Made by a program: the position numbers and the translations under genes. Below the pieces are notes generated by a model. The model saw only the letters and a program-made list of their open reading frames with translations, was not told where the DNA came from and made no database searches. This document shows, in pieces, positions 53,948-63,155 of a stretch of DNA of 64,000 nt (position 1 is the first letter of the stretch; each line of letters opens with the position of its first letter). The stretch comes from CBDIDH01 sp965277595 (GTDB lineage: Bacteria > Planctomycetota > Planctomycetia > Isosphaerales > Isosphaeraceae), in contig CBDIDH010000001.1 in the NCBI GenBank assembly GCA_965277595.1, forward strand, positions 310,001 through 374,000. Reading direction: 5' to 3'.

Positions 53948-56900
53948 TCACGCCCCGATCTCGGCAAACTCCAGGTGATCGCGCCAGCCGCGATACCAAT
54001 CGGCCGACGACGAGGCTCTGGGAAGCACGCCGGCCCTCGGCTGAAAGGGGCGAAAAGCACCTTCGGCGTAAACGCTCACCTCGCGCGTCGACGGATGAAT
54101 CAAGGCAAGCTGCACCCAGCCGTTGCGGCTGAGCCGCCCAATCATCGCGTTTCGGGCCATGATCCCCAGCATGATCTCGGCCGTGGTCTCGATCAAAAAG
54201 AGCGAGCGGACCGGCTCGTGAATCTCAACCATCTGCCAGGGAAGGCCCGTTCGAAGGTCGCTCGATGCGCCATCCATCACGCCGAGCAACGACGCCAGGT
54301 TGTGCGGCAGCTTCGTCCCGGCACCATAGCCGTTGTTATCCACGTGTGAAAAATAATATTCGAGATTGATCCCCGAACAGACCGGGTAAACCGCGCCGAG
54401 CAGGCCGAGCAAGACGCTTCCCTCGGCGTCGTCCTGGGTTGGATCATACGAGGTCAGGAAGGCCCGGCGATCGAGGAAGAGGCCGCGCGACCACTCGCGT
54501 CGGCCGACGATCGTGATCGCGTTGGTGGCGTGGCCGAGTTCGGGACGGGTCTGCGCCAGGTCCTCGGAACGCTCCTCGACGTGGCCCCGCGCGGCATGAA
54601 AAGAGAGCGTCAAGGGGGCCGACATGAACCGTCGGCAACGTTCGTGCGCATTGCGTTCGCAGGCCAGGTCGATCAGGCGGCGGGCCTCGCGGAAGTCGTC
54701 ACGGTGCGAACCGGGCAGGCGATCCAGATCAAAGTAAATCACCGAGTCGTTACAGGTGTTGTGATATCCGCCGACGAAGAGCGTCTCCGCGGGCACGTCC
54801 AGACCCTTCCGCGCCAGCAGGTCGCGGACCCTCGGGTCATTGAGGATCTGTGCCATCGCTCGGGCGTTCGGACCCCCCGCCGCGCCGCCGCAGGCACCGC
54901 AGTTATAGGCGGAGTTATGAGGATTATTGAGACTGTCCGACCCGTGACCGAGCAGGATGGCGAGCCGGGCGAAGCCCGAGGTTAAGCCGATGTCGCGGAG
55001 GAATCGCTCACCGGCGCCGGCCATCTCGTCAACCGAGTAGCCGACGTGGCCATTGTCCGGTCCCGGTTCGGCCTCGGCGCGTTCAAGCCTGAGCCGGGTA
55101 TCGCGCGGCGTCTGGACGATTCGGCCGAACCGGCCGCGAACCCGGGCGGTTAGCCTCGGCAAGAGGATTCGAGCAATCAGCGGAACCGAGGCCAGCACGC
55201 CGACGACGCCCGTCAGGACCGCGCCGACCGCGAATTTTCGAGAGCCGACGTGGAAGCGATGCGAGGCCGTTCCCAGCGCCCGCCTCGTTCTGGCCCTTCG
55301 GCGGTGAACCTCGCCGAGGCCGTCGTCGACCTCCTCAATGACCCAGTGTCTCGGCCGGATCACGACCGGGCAGAGCGGCGTGAAGTGGGCATCGGCCGCC
55401 CCGCGATAGTACATCGCCACGCTGTAAAAACCCGCGGCGCCGAAGGTCTCAATCCTCGGCTCAAGCTCTTCCAGATGGCGGCGGAACGACTCTTCGCGCT
55501 CGTCGATGCAGCAACAGACCTGAAACCTTGGAGAGACCACCCGCCCGGCCGGTTTTCTCGCATGAATCGCCACGGCATCAAGCGTCTGCGAGGTGAACCG
55601 ATCTTCATAGGCGATGTGAAAGATCCGCCGCCGCTCCAGCGGCCCGAACGCCTCAATCTCCGCCAGCAGGGTCGACCACTGGGCCTTGCTCATCCTGTGC
55701 AGGACGTCCGGCGCGAGCCCACGGACCTGCGCCAGTTGAAAGACGAGAAAGGCTCGCTGTTCGTCGGTCGGCGGCCAGGTCGCGTCAAACTGGCCCCTCG
55801 CCAGGGCCCAGAACTCGCGGACGGGCGTCTTGATCCGAAGCTTTGTTCGCACCGTGTGCGCCAGGGCGAATCGATCCAGCAGCAGGCGGATCGCCAGGAA
55901 CTCAATGAGGCTTCCCGCCGGAACCGGCCGGACGGCCCGGTCGCCGCGCAGCTCGACCTGACGAACCATGCCTCCCCAGCCTCGAAGAGCCAGAAAGGTC
56001 GCTGAAAGAAAAGGAACCCATTCCGACCGCGCGACTCCCAGAGCGTCGAGCGACTCGCGAATCGACTGCAAGGGGGCGATCCGGTCGTCTTCGAGCCTCG
56101 CCAGTTCGTGGTCGAGACCCTTCATCCAGCGCGCGGGCGAACCGACCGACGGGCGATAGAGCGAGCAAAAGGCCCGGTAAAAGCCCTCGTCGCGGCGCGG
56201 CATTGGCCAGTCGGCCATCCCTTGATCGAGAAAGGCCGCGCAAAAGCCGATCAAAAGCTCGTTCACGAGTGCATCGGTGTCTTCGCCGGTCGCTTCAAGC
56301 AGGAGGTCGCGATGCCTGACCTGTGGCGGCGGCGGCGGAGTGAACGGAGGGAGGTCGCGGACCCCATCGCAGCAGACCCGCCAAAGAGCCTGGAGCGTGA
56401 AATTTTCCCAGGCGTCTTCGGTCCAGGTCTCGATGGTGGACCCGCCGGCGCGGTCGAGCAAGTCGTCGAGGCTGTCGGAGCCGGTCCGTGCTCCGCGACC
56501 TTTGGCTTTCGGGTCTGGGTTCGGGATCGGATCGGCCCAACCGCGCAGGTCGCGCATCACCCAGCGCCGGGTCTCGGCGATCATCCGAGCGCGAAGCGCC
56601 GACGACGCCTCGCGACGGACCCGGCGCAACGCGTTTGTCTCGGCGACGTACCAGACGAGTTCCGCCGTCGGACCGGTCCAGAGGGGATATTGAAGCATTT
56701 CCAGGCGAAGGCCGAGCCTCGATCCGAAGCAGGGCACCTGGTCCCCGGCGCGTTCGCCGAGGTCTTGTTCCAGGACATCGCGAAGGCTGTCGAACCGGAT
56801 TCGCCCCCGCCCCAGAGCGTCTCGGTAGCGTTCCTCGGTCAGATACGGCTGACAGCCAAAGACGCGGGCCGCCTTCTGGACGGCCTCGTGAAAGGGGAGG

Positions 56901-57076
56901 TCTTCGAATCCGTGGAGCGTGTTGTGATGGATGAAGACGGTAATCGGCCCCTGCGCTGGCAAGACGTGCGCGGCGTGCTCGATCGCCTCATTAAGATGAG
57001 CCAGGACGTCGGCCGGATCGCCGCCGCCTCCTCCCGCCGACGGACCCAATTGAGACGACGTCGCGTGTGAAATCAC
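53948..57076 (-). CDS. dabA: DabA (DUF2309): inorganic carbon transporter catalytic subunit
   Basis: About 1040 residues, longer than most DabA. I propose the GTG at 57076; the frame continues to a TTG at 57217, and the start is uncertain. DabA is a carbonic-anhydrase-like zinc protein. The ligands expected from the Halothiobacillus enzyme are visible: the Cys and Asp of CCCIDERE (about residue 525) and the His of LLGHGSD (about 708) plus the Cys of NCGACGG (about 727). The N-terminal VFIHHNTLHGFEDLPFHEAV and the NSVIYFDLDRLP-like end are family landmarks. With dabB it converts CO2 to trapped bicarbonate. Why a heterotroph-like planctomycete needs it is discussed in the findings. Confidence 0.88.
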   Translation of the reverse strand: MISHATSSQLGPSAGGGGGDPADVLAHLNEAIEHAAHVLPAQGPITVFIHHNTLHGFEDLPFHEAVQKAARVFGCQPYLTEERYRDALGRGRIRFDSLRDVLEQDLGERAGDQVPCFGSRLGLRLEMLQYPLWTGPTAELVWYVAETNALRRVRREASSALRARMIAETRRWVMRDLRGWADPIPNPDPKAKGRGARTGSDSLDDLLDRAGGSTIETWTEDAWENFTLQALWRVCCDGVRDLPPFTPPPPPQVRHRDLLLEATGEDTDALVNELLIGFCAAFLDQGMADWPMPRRDEGFYRAFCSLYRPSVGSPARWMKGLDHELARLEDDRIAPLQSIRESLDALGVARSEWVPFLSATFLALRGWGGMVRQVELRGDRAVRPVPAGSLIEFLAIRLLLDRFALAHTVRTKLRIKTPVREFWALARGQFDATWPPTDEQRAFLVFQLAQVRGLAPDVLHRMSKAQWSTLLAEIEAFGPLERRRIFHIAYEDRFTSQTLDAVAIHARKPAGRVVSPRFQVCCCIDEREESFRRHLEELEPRIETFGAAGFYSVAMYYRGAADAHFTPLCPVVIRPRHWVIEEVDDGLGEVHRRRARTRRALGTASHRFHVGSRKFAVGAVLTGVVGVLASVPLIARILLPRLTARVRGRFGRIVQTPRDTRLRLERAEAEPGPDNGHVGYSVDEMAGAGERFLRDIGLTSGFARLAILLGHGSDSLNNPHNSAYNCGACGGAAGGPNARAMAQILNDPRVRDLLARKGLDVPAETLFVGGYHNTCNDSVIYFDLDRLPGSHRDDFREARRLIDLACERNAHERCRRFMSAPLTLSFHAARGHVEERSEDLAQTRPELGHATNAITIVGRREWSRGLFLDRRAFLTSYDPTQDDAEGSVLLGLLGAVYPVCSGINLEYYFSHVDNNGYGAGTKLPHNLASLLGVMDGASSDLRTGLPWQMVEIHEPVRSLFLIETTAEIMLGIMARNAMIGRLSRNGWVQLALIHPSTREVSVYAEGAFRPFQPRAGVLPRASSSADWYRGWRDHLEFAEIGA

Positions 57077-57452
57077 TGGACTCGCTCGCTGGACTCGCGG
57101 ACCGGGAGCGCGTCCATCAACCGAGGGGTGGCGGGCTACTGACTCCCGTCGCCTATCGATGTCCGGCACGCTGATCCGAGGGAGCGTGCCGACCGCGCAG
57201 TCACTCCGGAAGGTCAAGGATCGAGACGACCGAAGATCAACGCCGATCGCGGTCTCTCCTGCCTGTGGCCGATCGCATCATAGGGCAAGGCTCACCATGA
57301 TGACAAGTGAGTCATCATGCCTTTTGCAAAGGCCCCACCCAATTTTAGACACAAAGGCCAGACATCCAATCCGGCGGCCTCGATCGTCAACGTCGCCATC
57401 GACGGACAATCCGAGGCCCTCTGGATTTCCAAAACCCTTCGCGCAAGTCAGG
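57077..57452. other. Intergenic region between dabA and the DUF1552 gene
   Basis: Besides the dabA promoter/operator, I see no gene. The region also forms the 3' flank of the minus-strand DUF1552 gene that ends at 57453. Confidence 0.5.
57277..57319 (-). promoter_or_regulatory. dabA promoter with overlapping palindromic operator
   Basis: On the minus strand TTGTCA (57306-57301) and TATGAT (57282-57277) are separated by 18 bp, each one base from consensus. The -35 box lies in a palindrome with perfect 9-bp arms, CATGATGAC-N6-GTCATCATG (57319-57296). A repressor or activator binding here would directly control dabA. Confidence 0.6.
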
Positions 57453-58778
57453 TCAGGTCAAATCGGGCAAGTTCCCACCGCCGCAGAAGTTGGGATTGCC
57501 GAAGGTGTCGAGGTGATGCCCCATTCCCTCGGCCAGGGCCATCAGGAGCCGGTTGTGCGGCAACTTGGGATAGCGGAGCGAACGGCCCATCTTGAAGTCG
57601 AGTCCGTTGCCGACAAGCACGAAGGGGATGTCGTCAAGCGTGTGCGAGTTCCCCTTGCCCAGTTCATTGGTCCAGACGATCAGGGTATTGTCGAGCAGAC
57701 TCCCGCCGCCGCCGGGCTCGGGCGTCTCCGCAAGGCGCTTCGCGAGATAGGCAAGCTGTTCGCAGTACCAGTGGTTGATCTTCGTCAGGCTTTCCTGCGA
57801 CTTTTGCTTGCCGTCGTCGTGGTGCGAGAGTTCATGGTGCCCCTCGTCGACCCCGATCCAGCGCATCCGGGCGCCTCCGACCGAGTTCGTGTATTGAAGG
57901 GTGGCGACCCGAGCGAAGTCACCCGCGAAGGCATTGACCATAAGGTCGATCTGCATCCGGCTGATCCGGGGCATCTGGTCATTGTCTTGCCTGACCCCCG
58001 GCTCAAGCTCGGGGACGGCGTGGCCAGGGTCGCTCGCCTGAGCGCTGGCCTCTTTAAGCTCTTGCTCCATCTCGCGAACGAACGTCGCGTGCTCTTCGAG
58101 AATCTGGCGATCCTCGGCGCTGACCTTTGAACCGACCTTTTTGAGATCTTCGGTCAGGTCGTCGAGCACACTCCGCAGGTTGGCCTGATCCTTGGTTCGC
58201 CCATAGAGTTTGGAAAACATCTGGTACGGGTCATCGATCGGCGCCAGCGGCTTGTTCGGCCCGGCGTAGACCATTCGGGTCCAGGTGTCGGCTCTTTCGG
58301 GAACCAAGACGCCAAATTCGAGCGAGCCGTAACGTGTCCGGGTCGCCGAATCGGCCTGAAGCCGGTTCTTGATCTCCTGATCGACCGAACGCCCCTTCGC
58401 CCAGCCGGCGGGAGTGTCCGACCCCCCCTGGATGTTGCCTGGAAAAAGCTCAACGCCAGTAAGGAGACAACCCATGCCTCGCATGTGGTTATCGCCGTCG
58501 CCGCGCACCTTGTCGCAGACCCCATGCAGCATCAGGGTCTTCTCGCGAAAAGGCTCCAGCGGCGTGAGACTCTCCTTGAACGATTCGAGAGGGCCCGCGT
58601 TGTCCGGCCAGAAAGTTTTGGGAACAATCCCGTTCGGGCTAAACATCACAACCAGCCGCTTCTTCCTCGTCTGCTGGTTGGCGAAGCCGAGGCTCGGCAG
58701 GTTCAGGATGAACGGAAAGGCCGCCGCGCCGAGGCCCAGATCTCTGAGAAATTCCCGCCTGGTTCGATTCTGGGCCAC
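57453..58778 (-). CDS. DUF1552 protein with Tat signal
   Basis: 441 residues. The Tat signal TRREFLRDLGLGAAAFPFILNLPSLGFA (about 6-34) is followed by the DUF1552 domain: KKRLVVMFSPNGIVPKTFWP at the start, the MLHGVCDKVRGDGDNHMRGMGCLLTGVE block, later IGVDEGHHELSHH, and the conserved C-terminal NTLIVWTNELGKGNSHTLDDIPFVLVG. DUF1552 belongs to the sulfatase/DUF1501-like superfamily and is known mainly from planctomycetes. It is nearly always encoded next to a large DUF1592-type cytochrome protein, as here. The pair is probably exported; the reaction is not known. Confidence 0.92.
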   Translation of the reverse strand: MAQNRTRREFLRDLGLGAAAFPFILNLPSLGFANQQTRKKRLVVMFSPNGIVPKTFWPDNAGPLESFKESLTPLEPFREKTLMLHGVCDKVRGDGDNHMRGMGCLLTGVELFPGNIQGGSDTPAGWAKGRSVDQEIKNRLQADSATRTRYGSLEFGVLVPERADTWTRMVYAGPNKPLAPIDDPYQMFSKLYGRTKDQANLRSVLDDLTEDLKKVGSKVSAEDRQILEEHATFVREMEQELKEASAQASDPGHAVPELEPGVRQDNDQMPRISRMQIDLMVNAFAGDFARVATLQYTNSVGGARMRWIGVDEGHHELSHHDDGKQKSQESLTKINHWYCEQLAYLAKRLAETPEPGGGGSLLDNTLIVWTNELGKGNSHTLDDIPFVLVGNGLDFKMGRSLRYPKLPHNRLLMALAEGMGHHLDTFGNPNFCGGGNLPDLT

Positions 58779-58874
58779 GGTGTTCTCTCCTTCAGTCAGT
58801 CAGACAGACAAAAAAAGCCAAGGGAGTCATTGGCACCGCGAAAATCTTCGGCAAGGCCGCGATCGTGGAAGGAG

Positions 58875-61208
58875 TTATTGCCCGGTTCCGGCCACCGGCA
58901 GCGCCGAGGTGGTGACAATCTCCACGATCAGCTTCCTGATATTGAACCCCTGGCTCGTGAACGAGTTCCGCAGATCCGACTCGGCCTTTGGCCCGAACGC
59001 CCGGACCGGCTGTTTGACCAGATATTGGAAAAGCTGGTCGACAAAAGCCTTGTGCGCCTCGTCACTCGCCGCAAGAGTCGCGGCCAGTTCGCGGGCTCCT
59101 TTGAACGTCAGACGATTCCCGGTTGTTGTCTCATACGAACCGGAAGCGTCGACCGGCTTCCCCTTCTCTTCACCTCGATAACGACCGACGGCGTCATAAT
59201 GTTCGAGACCAAACCCAAGTGGGTTGATCATACCATGACAGCCGATGCAGGCGTCGGGGCTCGTCTGGAGTGTCACGCGCTCCCGGGTCGTCAGACTTGC
59301 GTGCAGTTCCGGTGCCAGCGGCGCGAAGGCCATGGGCGGCGGTCGCAGCGAGCGTCCCAGAACACTCCGCGCCAGAAAGACTCCGCGATGGATCGGCGAG
59401 CTTGTGCCCGTATACGCAAAGGTCGCCATCAGATACGGATGCGTCAAGACTCCCGCGCGTTCGCCCGACCCGGTCGAGACCTTCTGAAAGGGGGCATCGG
59501 CGGGCAGATCACCGCCATAAAATCGGGAAAGTCTACCGTTCAGATAGATATCCTCCGCCAGAAAAAGCCGACGAAAATCCGGGTCGTTACCCCAGACGAG
59601 ATCATCAAGGAAGAGGTCGAGCGAGGTCCGCAAGTCCGACGCGACAGCCTCGTCAAACCCCGGATAGGCCGCCGCATCCTTGGCAAGGTCCGGCGTGTTC
59701 TCGACCCGAAGCCATTGCTGGAAGAAGGCCCGAACCTTCGCTTTAGTCCGCTGGTTCGTCACCATGCGTTCGGCCTGCGCATGAATTTGCTCACGCGAAC
59801 CCAAACGGGCACCGGCGGCGGCATCGAGCAAAGTTTTATCGGGCAGGGAGTCCCAGAGCCCGAACGAGAGTCGTGAGGCGACGTCGTACGGGTCATTCCC
59901 GGTCTCGCGGAAGAGGAAACGGGGCGATTTCAAGACGAGGAGAACGACCCGCTTGACCGCGACGTCGGGGTCGCCGGCCTCGTCGAACTGGCCAGCGATG
60001 TAGCGCTGTTTGAGATCGTCGTCGAGCGGCCTTCGAAAGGCGAGTTCGGCGAAGCGGAGGCAGAAGGCGCGAAGCCAGCCCGCGCGGTCGGGCTCTTTGT
60101 CCTTGTGGCCGACGAGTTCCTTGAGGTGGGCGGCGATGTAGTCGGCCGTTTCAAAGGCGCCATCGGTTGTCGCCTGGTCCCAGGCTTTCGAGATGGATGT
60201 ACCACGCTCATAGCCGACGCTCCGATCGTCGGGCGGAAAGGGCGCCCCGACGACGAACGACTCGGGCGACCATTTTGTAGATAGGCAAGACGCCGGGATG
60301 ATTTCCACGGGGCGGTGTGGGAGTTTCCATTCGAGTGAGATTGACGATTTGACGGGTTTCGGCTGTTTGCCCTTCTTCGAGTCGTCGACCCCTTGCTTGG
60401 CCTTTGAGAATTCCAGGCGGATCGGCACCATCCGGCCGCCGAGCAGGCGAATGGTTTCGCGGTGTTCGGTCTCGGTTCCCGAGGTCACCGTGGCGTCGAT
60501 GAGCGGCTTGCGCATGTCGTTCACCCAGAGCCGCATCGACTGATCCGTTCGGACGACGAACTCAATCTCGCCCGACTCCGGCGGCAGGACCGAGCCTTGC
60601 CACCGCACCGAGAATTGCCGGGCGTCCATCTTGCCCGGCTCAGGGCTCTCCTCGCCGAAATCAAACTTGATACCCGGATCGACCCGGTCGATGACTCGCT
60701 CCGAATCCTGAAGCCGCCTTGATTTGAAATACTCGCCACGAAGGCCGCGCGAGTCGTCCCAGGTTCCTTCGCCCCGATAGGCGCCGATCAGGTCGGCGAC
60801 GGCGTTGCGATACTGGCGGACGGTGAGCCGGGCGAGTTCAACTCGCGGCGGCTTGTTCCGCTCGCGGGCTTCCTTCGAATAGAAGGTGTCGAAGATGAAC
60901 GCGGCGACCTTTTCGGCATCGGCGCCGGTACAGGTTCCCGGCTCGTCTTCGGGCATGGTGTTGGAGATCAGGGTCACGAGCTGCTTGACCGACCTGTCTC
61001 CGGCGAGCGGTCTGGGAACCTCTTCGCTCCCCTCGCCGGCCGATCCGTGGCAAGAGGCGCAGGTTTCCTTGTAAATCTTCGATCCGGTCCGCTCGGTCTC
61101 GGGACCATCGGCCCTTGCCGACGTGCCGAGCCACCCAAGAAGAGACAGAACGAGCGCGGCAGGTAGACAGATTCGCGTCAAATTATTGGGCATTACCGGG
61201 GGTTTCAT
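58875..61208 (-). CDS. Planctomycete cytochrome-domain protein with DUF1587/1592/1588/1585
   Basis: About 777 residues from the ATG at 61208 (an ATG at 61193 is possible). After a signal peptide, an N-terminal cytochrome domain carries CASCHG, a CxxCH heme site (about residue 45). It continues with DUF1587 (ELARLTVRQYRNAVADLIG), a PA14-like beta module (RGEYFKSRRL ... DFGEESP ... VRTDQSMRLWVND), DUF1592/1588 (LSFGLWDSLPDKTLL, FFQQWLRV, THPYLMATFAYTGTSSPIHRGVFL, CIGCHGMINPLGFGLEHYD with a second CxxCH-type motif) and a DUF1585 tail. It forms a pair with the DUF1552 gene, 96 bp downstream. An electron-transfer-linked enzyme of unknown substrate. Confidence 0.92.
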   Translation of the reverse strand: MKPPVMPNNLTRICLPAALVLSLLGWLGTSARADGPETERTGSKIYKETCASCHGSAGEGSEEVPRPLAGDRSVKQLVTLISNTMPEDEPGTCTGADAEKVAAFIFDTFYSKEARERNKPPRVELARLTVRQYRNAVADLIGAYRGEGTWDDSRGLRGEYFKSRRLQDSERVIDRVDPGIKFDFGEESPEPGKMDARQFSVRWQGSVLPPESGEIEFVVRTDQSMRLWVNDMRKPLIDATVTSGTETEHRETIRLLGGRMVPIRLEFSKAKQGVDDSKKGKQPKPVKSSISLEWKLPHRPVEIIPASCLSTKWSPESFVVGAPFPPDDRSVGYERGTSISKAWDQATTDGAFETADYIAAHLKELVGHKDKEPDRAGWLRAFCLRFAELAFRRPLDDDLKQRYIAGQFDEAGDPDVAVKRVVLLVLKSPRFLFRETGNDPYDVASRLSFGLWDSLPDKTLLDAAAGARLGSREQIHAQAERMVTNQRTKAKVRAFFQQWLRVENTPDLAKDAAAYPGFDEAVASDLRTSLDLFLDDLVWGNDPDFRRLFLAEDIYLNGRLSRFYGGDLPADAPFQKVSTGSGERAGVLTHPYLMATFAYTGTSSPIHRGVFLARSVLGRSLRPPPMAFAPLAPELHASLTTRERVTLQTSPDACIGCHGMINPLGFGLEHYDAVGRYRGEEKGKPVDASGSYETTTGNRLTFKGARELAATLAASDEAHKAFVDQLFQYLVKQPVRAFGPKAESDLRNSFTSQGFNIRKLIVEIVTTSALPVAGTGQ

Positions 61209-61354
61209 CGGCGGGTCCACCAGGTCGGCGGCGTGTTTATCGGCGAGTCGATCGAGGCAGGGCAAGGCTCGGGCGGCGCGATGCAATACTTGTCCTACCA
61301 GATTCTAGCACCAGGGGCAAGACTTCGCGCGGACTTAACGTCGACGCCAACGCA

Positions 61355-62365
61355 TCAATGTCCTCTTCGCCGAATCCGCTTGACGGTCACTCCGGCGTCC
61401 AGACTGTCGTGATCGTCGGCGACGGTCATGAGAATGCTCTGAATCAAGGCCCGGCGATAGCGTCTCGGGGCGAGGGTTGAGGGGAACCGGTGCGTCAGGT
61501 CGGTATGACCGGCGTCGAGCACGGCCAGGCAGGTTCCCAGGCCGGGCAAGGTCTGATCGCGGAGGGCGACCATGCCGTCGTTCGGCCCGTAATAGGTATG
61601 AAGATAGACGCCGATCGCCCGGTGGAACGGACCGAGCCGCGAAGGATCGATATGGCTCGTCACATAAAAGGTCTTCGGCCCGACGATACCGATGGCCCCG
61701 GCGTGCGTGGCCAGGGCCTGCGCCCAGTACTGTTTCGAGCCGGAGCGGGTCAGGCCGGCGAGCCCTCCGTGCTTGCCTCGATGGAGCATGAATCGCTCAA
61801 ACCGGCCAACGGCATAGGCCAGCAGCCTGAGCCGCCAGGGCATCCGGTGGTCCATCAACGACCCCTCGCCCATCATGTAATCCGCGGCGCCCGTGCCGCC
61901 GAATGCCCCTTGCACGAGAAAAATGGCGCGGACTCGGTCGCGGACAAAGGCTTCATTGTTGAGCGCGAAGGCGAGGGTATCGCAGGCCCCCCGGCTATGG
62001 CCGATGATGACCAGCGGCTCTGGCCCACTCGCGGCAAACCTTAAAAAATCAGCGCGAACCGTCTCACCGTTGGCGTCGGCCGAGAGGTGTGAGCTTGGAA
62101 AGATGGTGTGGATTGACCCCGTCGGAACGCCCGCGAGCCTTAGCTCATGCCTTGACTGCGCGAAGTAACCGAGCACCCCTTCGCTGGCGAAGCCGCCGAC
62201 GAAGACATAGCGGAAGTCGCGTGCGCGCCGTTCTACCCGCCCGGGAATTCGAAACGACCCCTCGGTCGTCTCGCGAAAGACATCAACGAACGCCTCCGCG
62301 CCGATCGCTTGTAATCCCAGAAGCGAGAGGGCGGCGGCAATGATCCAGGTCCGCAAGCTCGCCAT
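61355..62365 (-). CDS. Exported lipase-like alpha/beta hydrolase
   Basis: 336 residues from the ATG at 62365 (AAAGGACGG upstream). A signal peptide (WIIAAALSLLGLQAIGAEA) precedes an alpha/beta-hydrolase domain. RYVFVGGFASEGVLGYF is an early strand, GHSRGACDTLAFAL the nucleophile elbow (Ser about residue 135), and GAFGGTGAADYMMG a later loop. A C-terminal DGMVALRDQTLPG and AVLDAGHTDLTH with the likely catalytic Asp and His complete it. The arrangement resembles esterases and triacylglycerol-lipase-like enzymes. Substrate unknown; it is single in its transcription unit. Confidence 0.85.
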   Translation of the reverse strand: MASLRTWIIAAALSLLGLQAIGAEAFVDVFRETTEGSFRIPGRVERRARDFRYVFVGGFASEGVLGYFAQSRHELRLAGVPTGSIHTIFPSSHLSADANGETVRADFLRFAASGPEPLVIIGHSRGACDTLAFALNNEAFVRDRVRAIFLVQGAFGGTGAADYMMGEGSLMDHRMPWRLRLLAYAVGRFERFMLHRGKHGGLAGLTRSGSKQYWAQALATHAGAIGIVGPKTFYVTSHIDPSRLGPFHRAIGVYLHTYYGPNDGMVALRDQTLPGLGTCLAVLDAGHTDLTHRFPSTLAPRRYRRALIQSILMTVADDHDSLDAGVTVKRIRRRGH

Positions 62366-62550
62366 TAAAGGCCGTCCTTTCGCCCTGGCGGTCATCCATC
62401 CTGACCGCGAACCAACGGAAACGACCTGACCCGGCGAGGATACCATGATCTCCGTTTCAAGACACGCCCGAACCGTTCCGGCCGTCACGCAAAATTACAA
62501 ACTGAGATTCGATGATCCATTCCAAAGATTGGATAAAAAAAAGGCCACGA

Positions 62551-62772
62551 TCACCCGACCTGCGAGACACCCAGGCGAGCGAGAATCGCCCGAGGGGCCG
62601 ACCAATCGGGTTCGAACCGGATGCCCTGATCATCGGGGTGGGGTTGTCGATGGTCGGTCCGGCCGTCAAGCATCTCGGCGGGAATGCCGTTGGGAAAGGC
62701 CATGCAGGTTAACCGCCCCGACCGCGCCGGGCGGAGCCGCTGGCAGACCAGACAGAGTGGACCAGACTTCAT
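62551..62772 (-). CDS. Small Cys-containing conserved protein
   Basis: 73 residues from the ATG at 62772 with a strong AGGGGGAAG site. The pattern CLVCQRLRP...LTCMAFPNGIPAEMLDG-x-x-DHRQPHPDDQGIRFEP is one I recall from short proteins of many bacteria. Three Cys residues and the DHR motif suggest metal binding, although the role is not known. I am confident that it is a real gene. Confidence 0.8.
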   Translation of the reverse strand: MKSGPLCLVCQRLRPARSGRLTCMAFPNGIPAEMLDGRTDHRQPHPDDQGIRFEPDWSAPRAILARLGVSQVG

Positions 62773-63155
62773 GTAAGTCTTCCCCCTGGGTCACTTTGCG
62801 TGCGGACTTGCTCAAAACCGACGGAAACTGTCGAGGCGTGGAATCAACCTCAACCCGACGCGTTCACGCCGAGCCCGATCGGTTGACAGTCATGGAGATC
62901 CAATCACCCCGAGGGGGAGCGTCCCGCACCCAACTCAAGAGGCGCACGACCGGGACGTCGAGGTTCCGCTGGGGGGATGCTTATCTGCCTGACTAGCTCA
63001 TCAATGGCAAACAGGCGGGGCAGGGGACGATCTTGCTCTGTTCCGCAGAGAAAGGTCGACTATAACCCCGACACCTCAGTGTACACACATCGGACCGCCA
63101 GAATCAAGACCCGCGCGAAATCGCCTGATATTGGCAAGGGCTTGCTTTCCGAACG
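62773..63155. other. Gap of 383 bp
   Basis: No gene can be supported. The region is ordinary in base composition and contains no heptad cluster. The 3' end of the partial membrane protein gene lies at its right edge. Confidence 0.5.
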
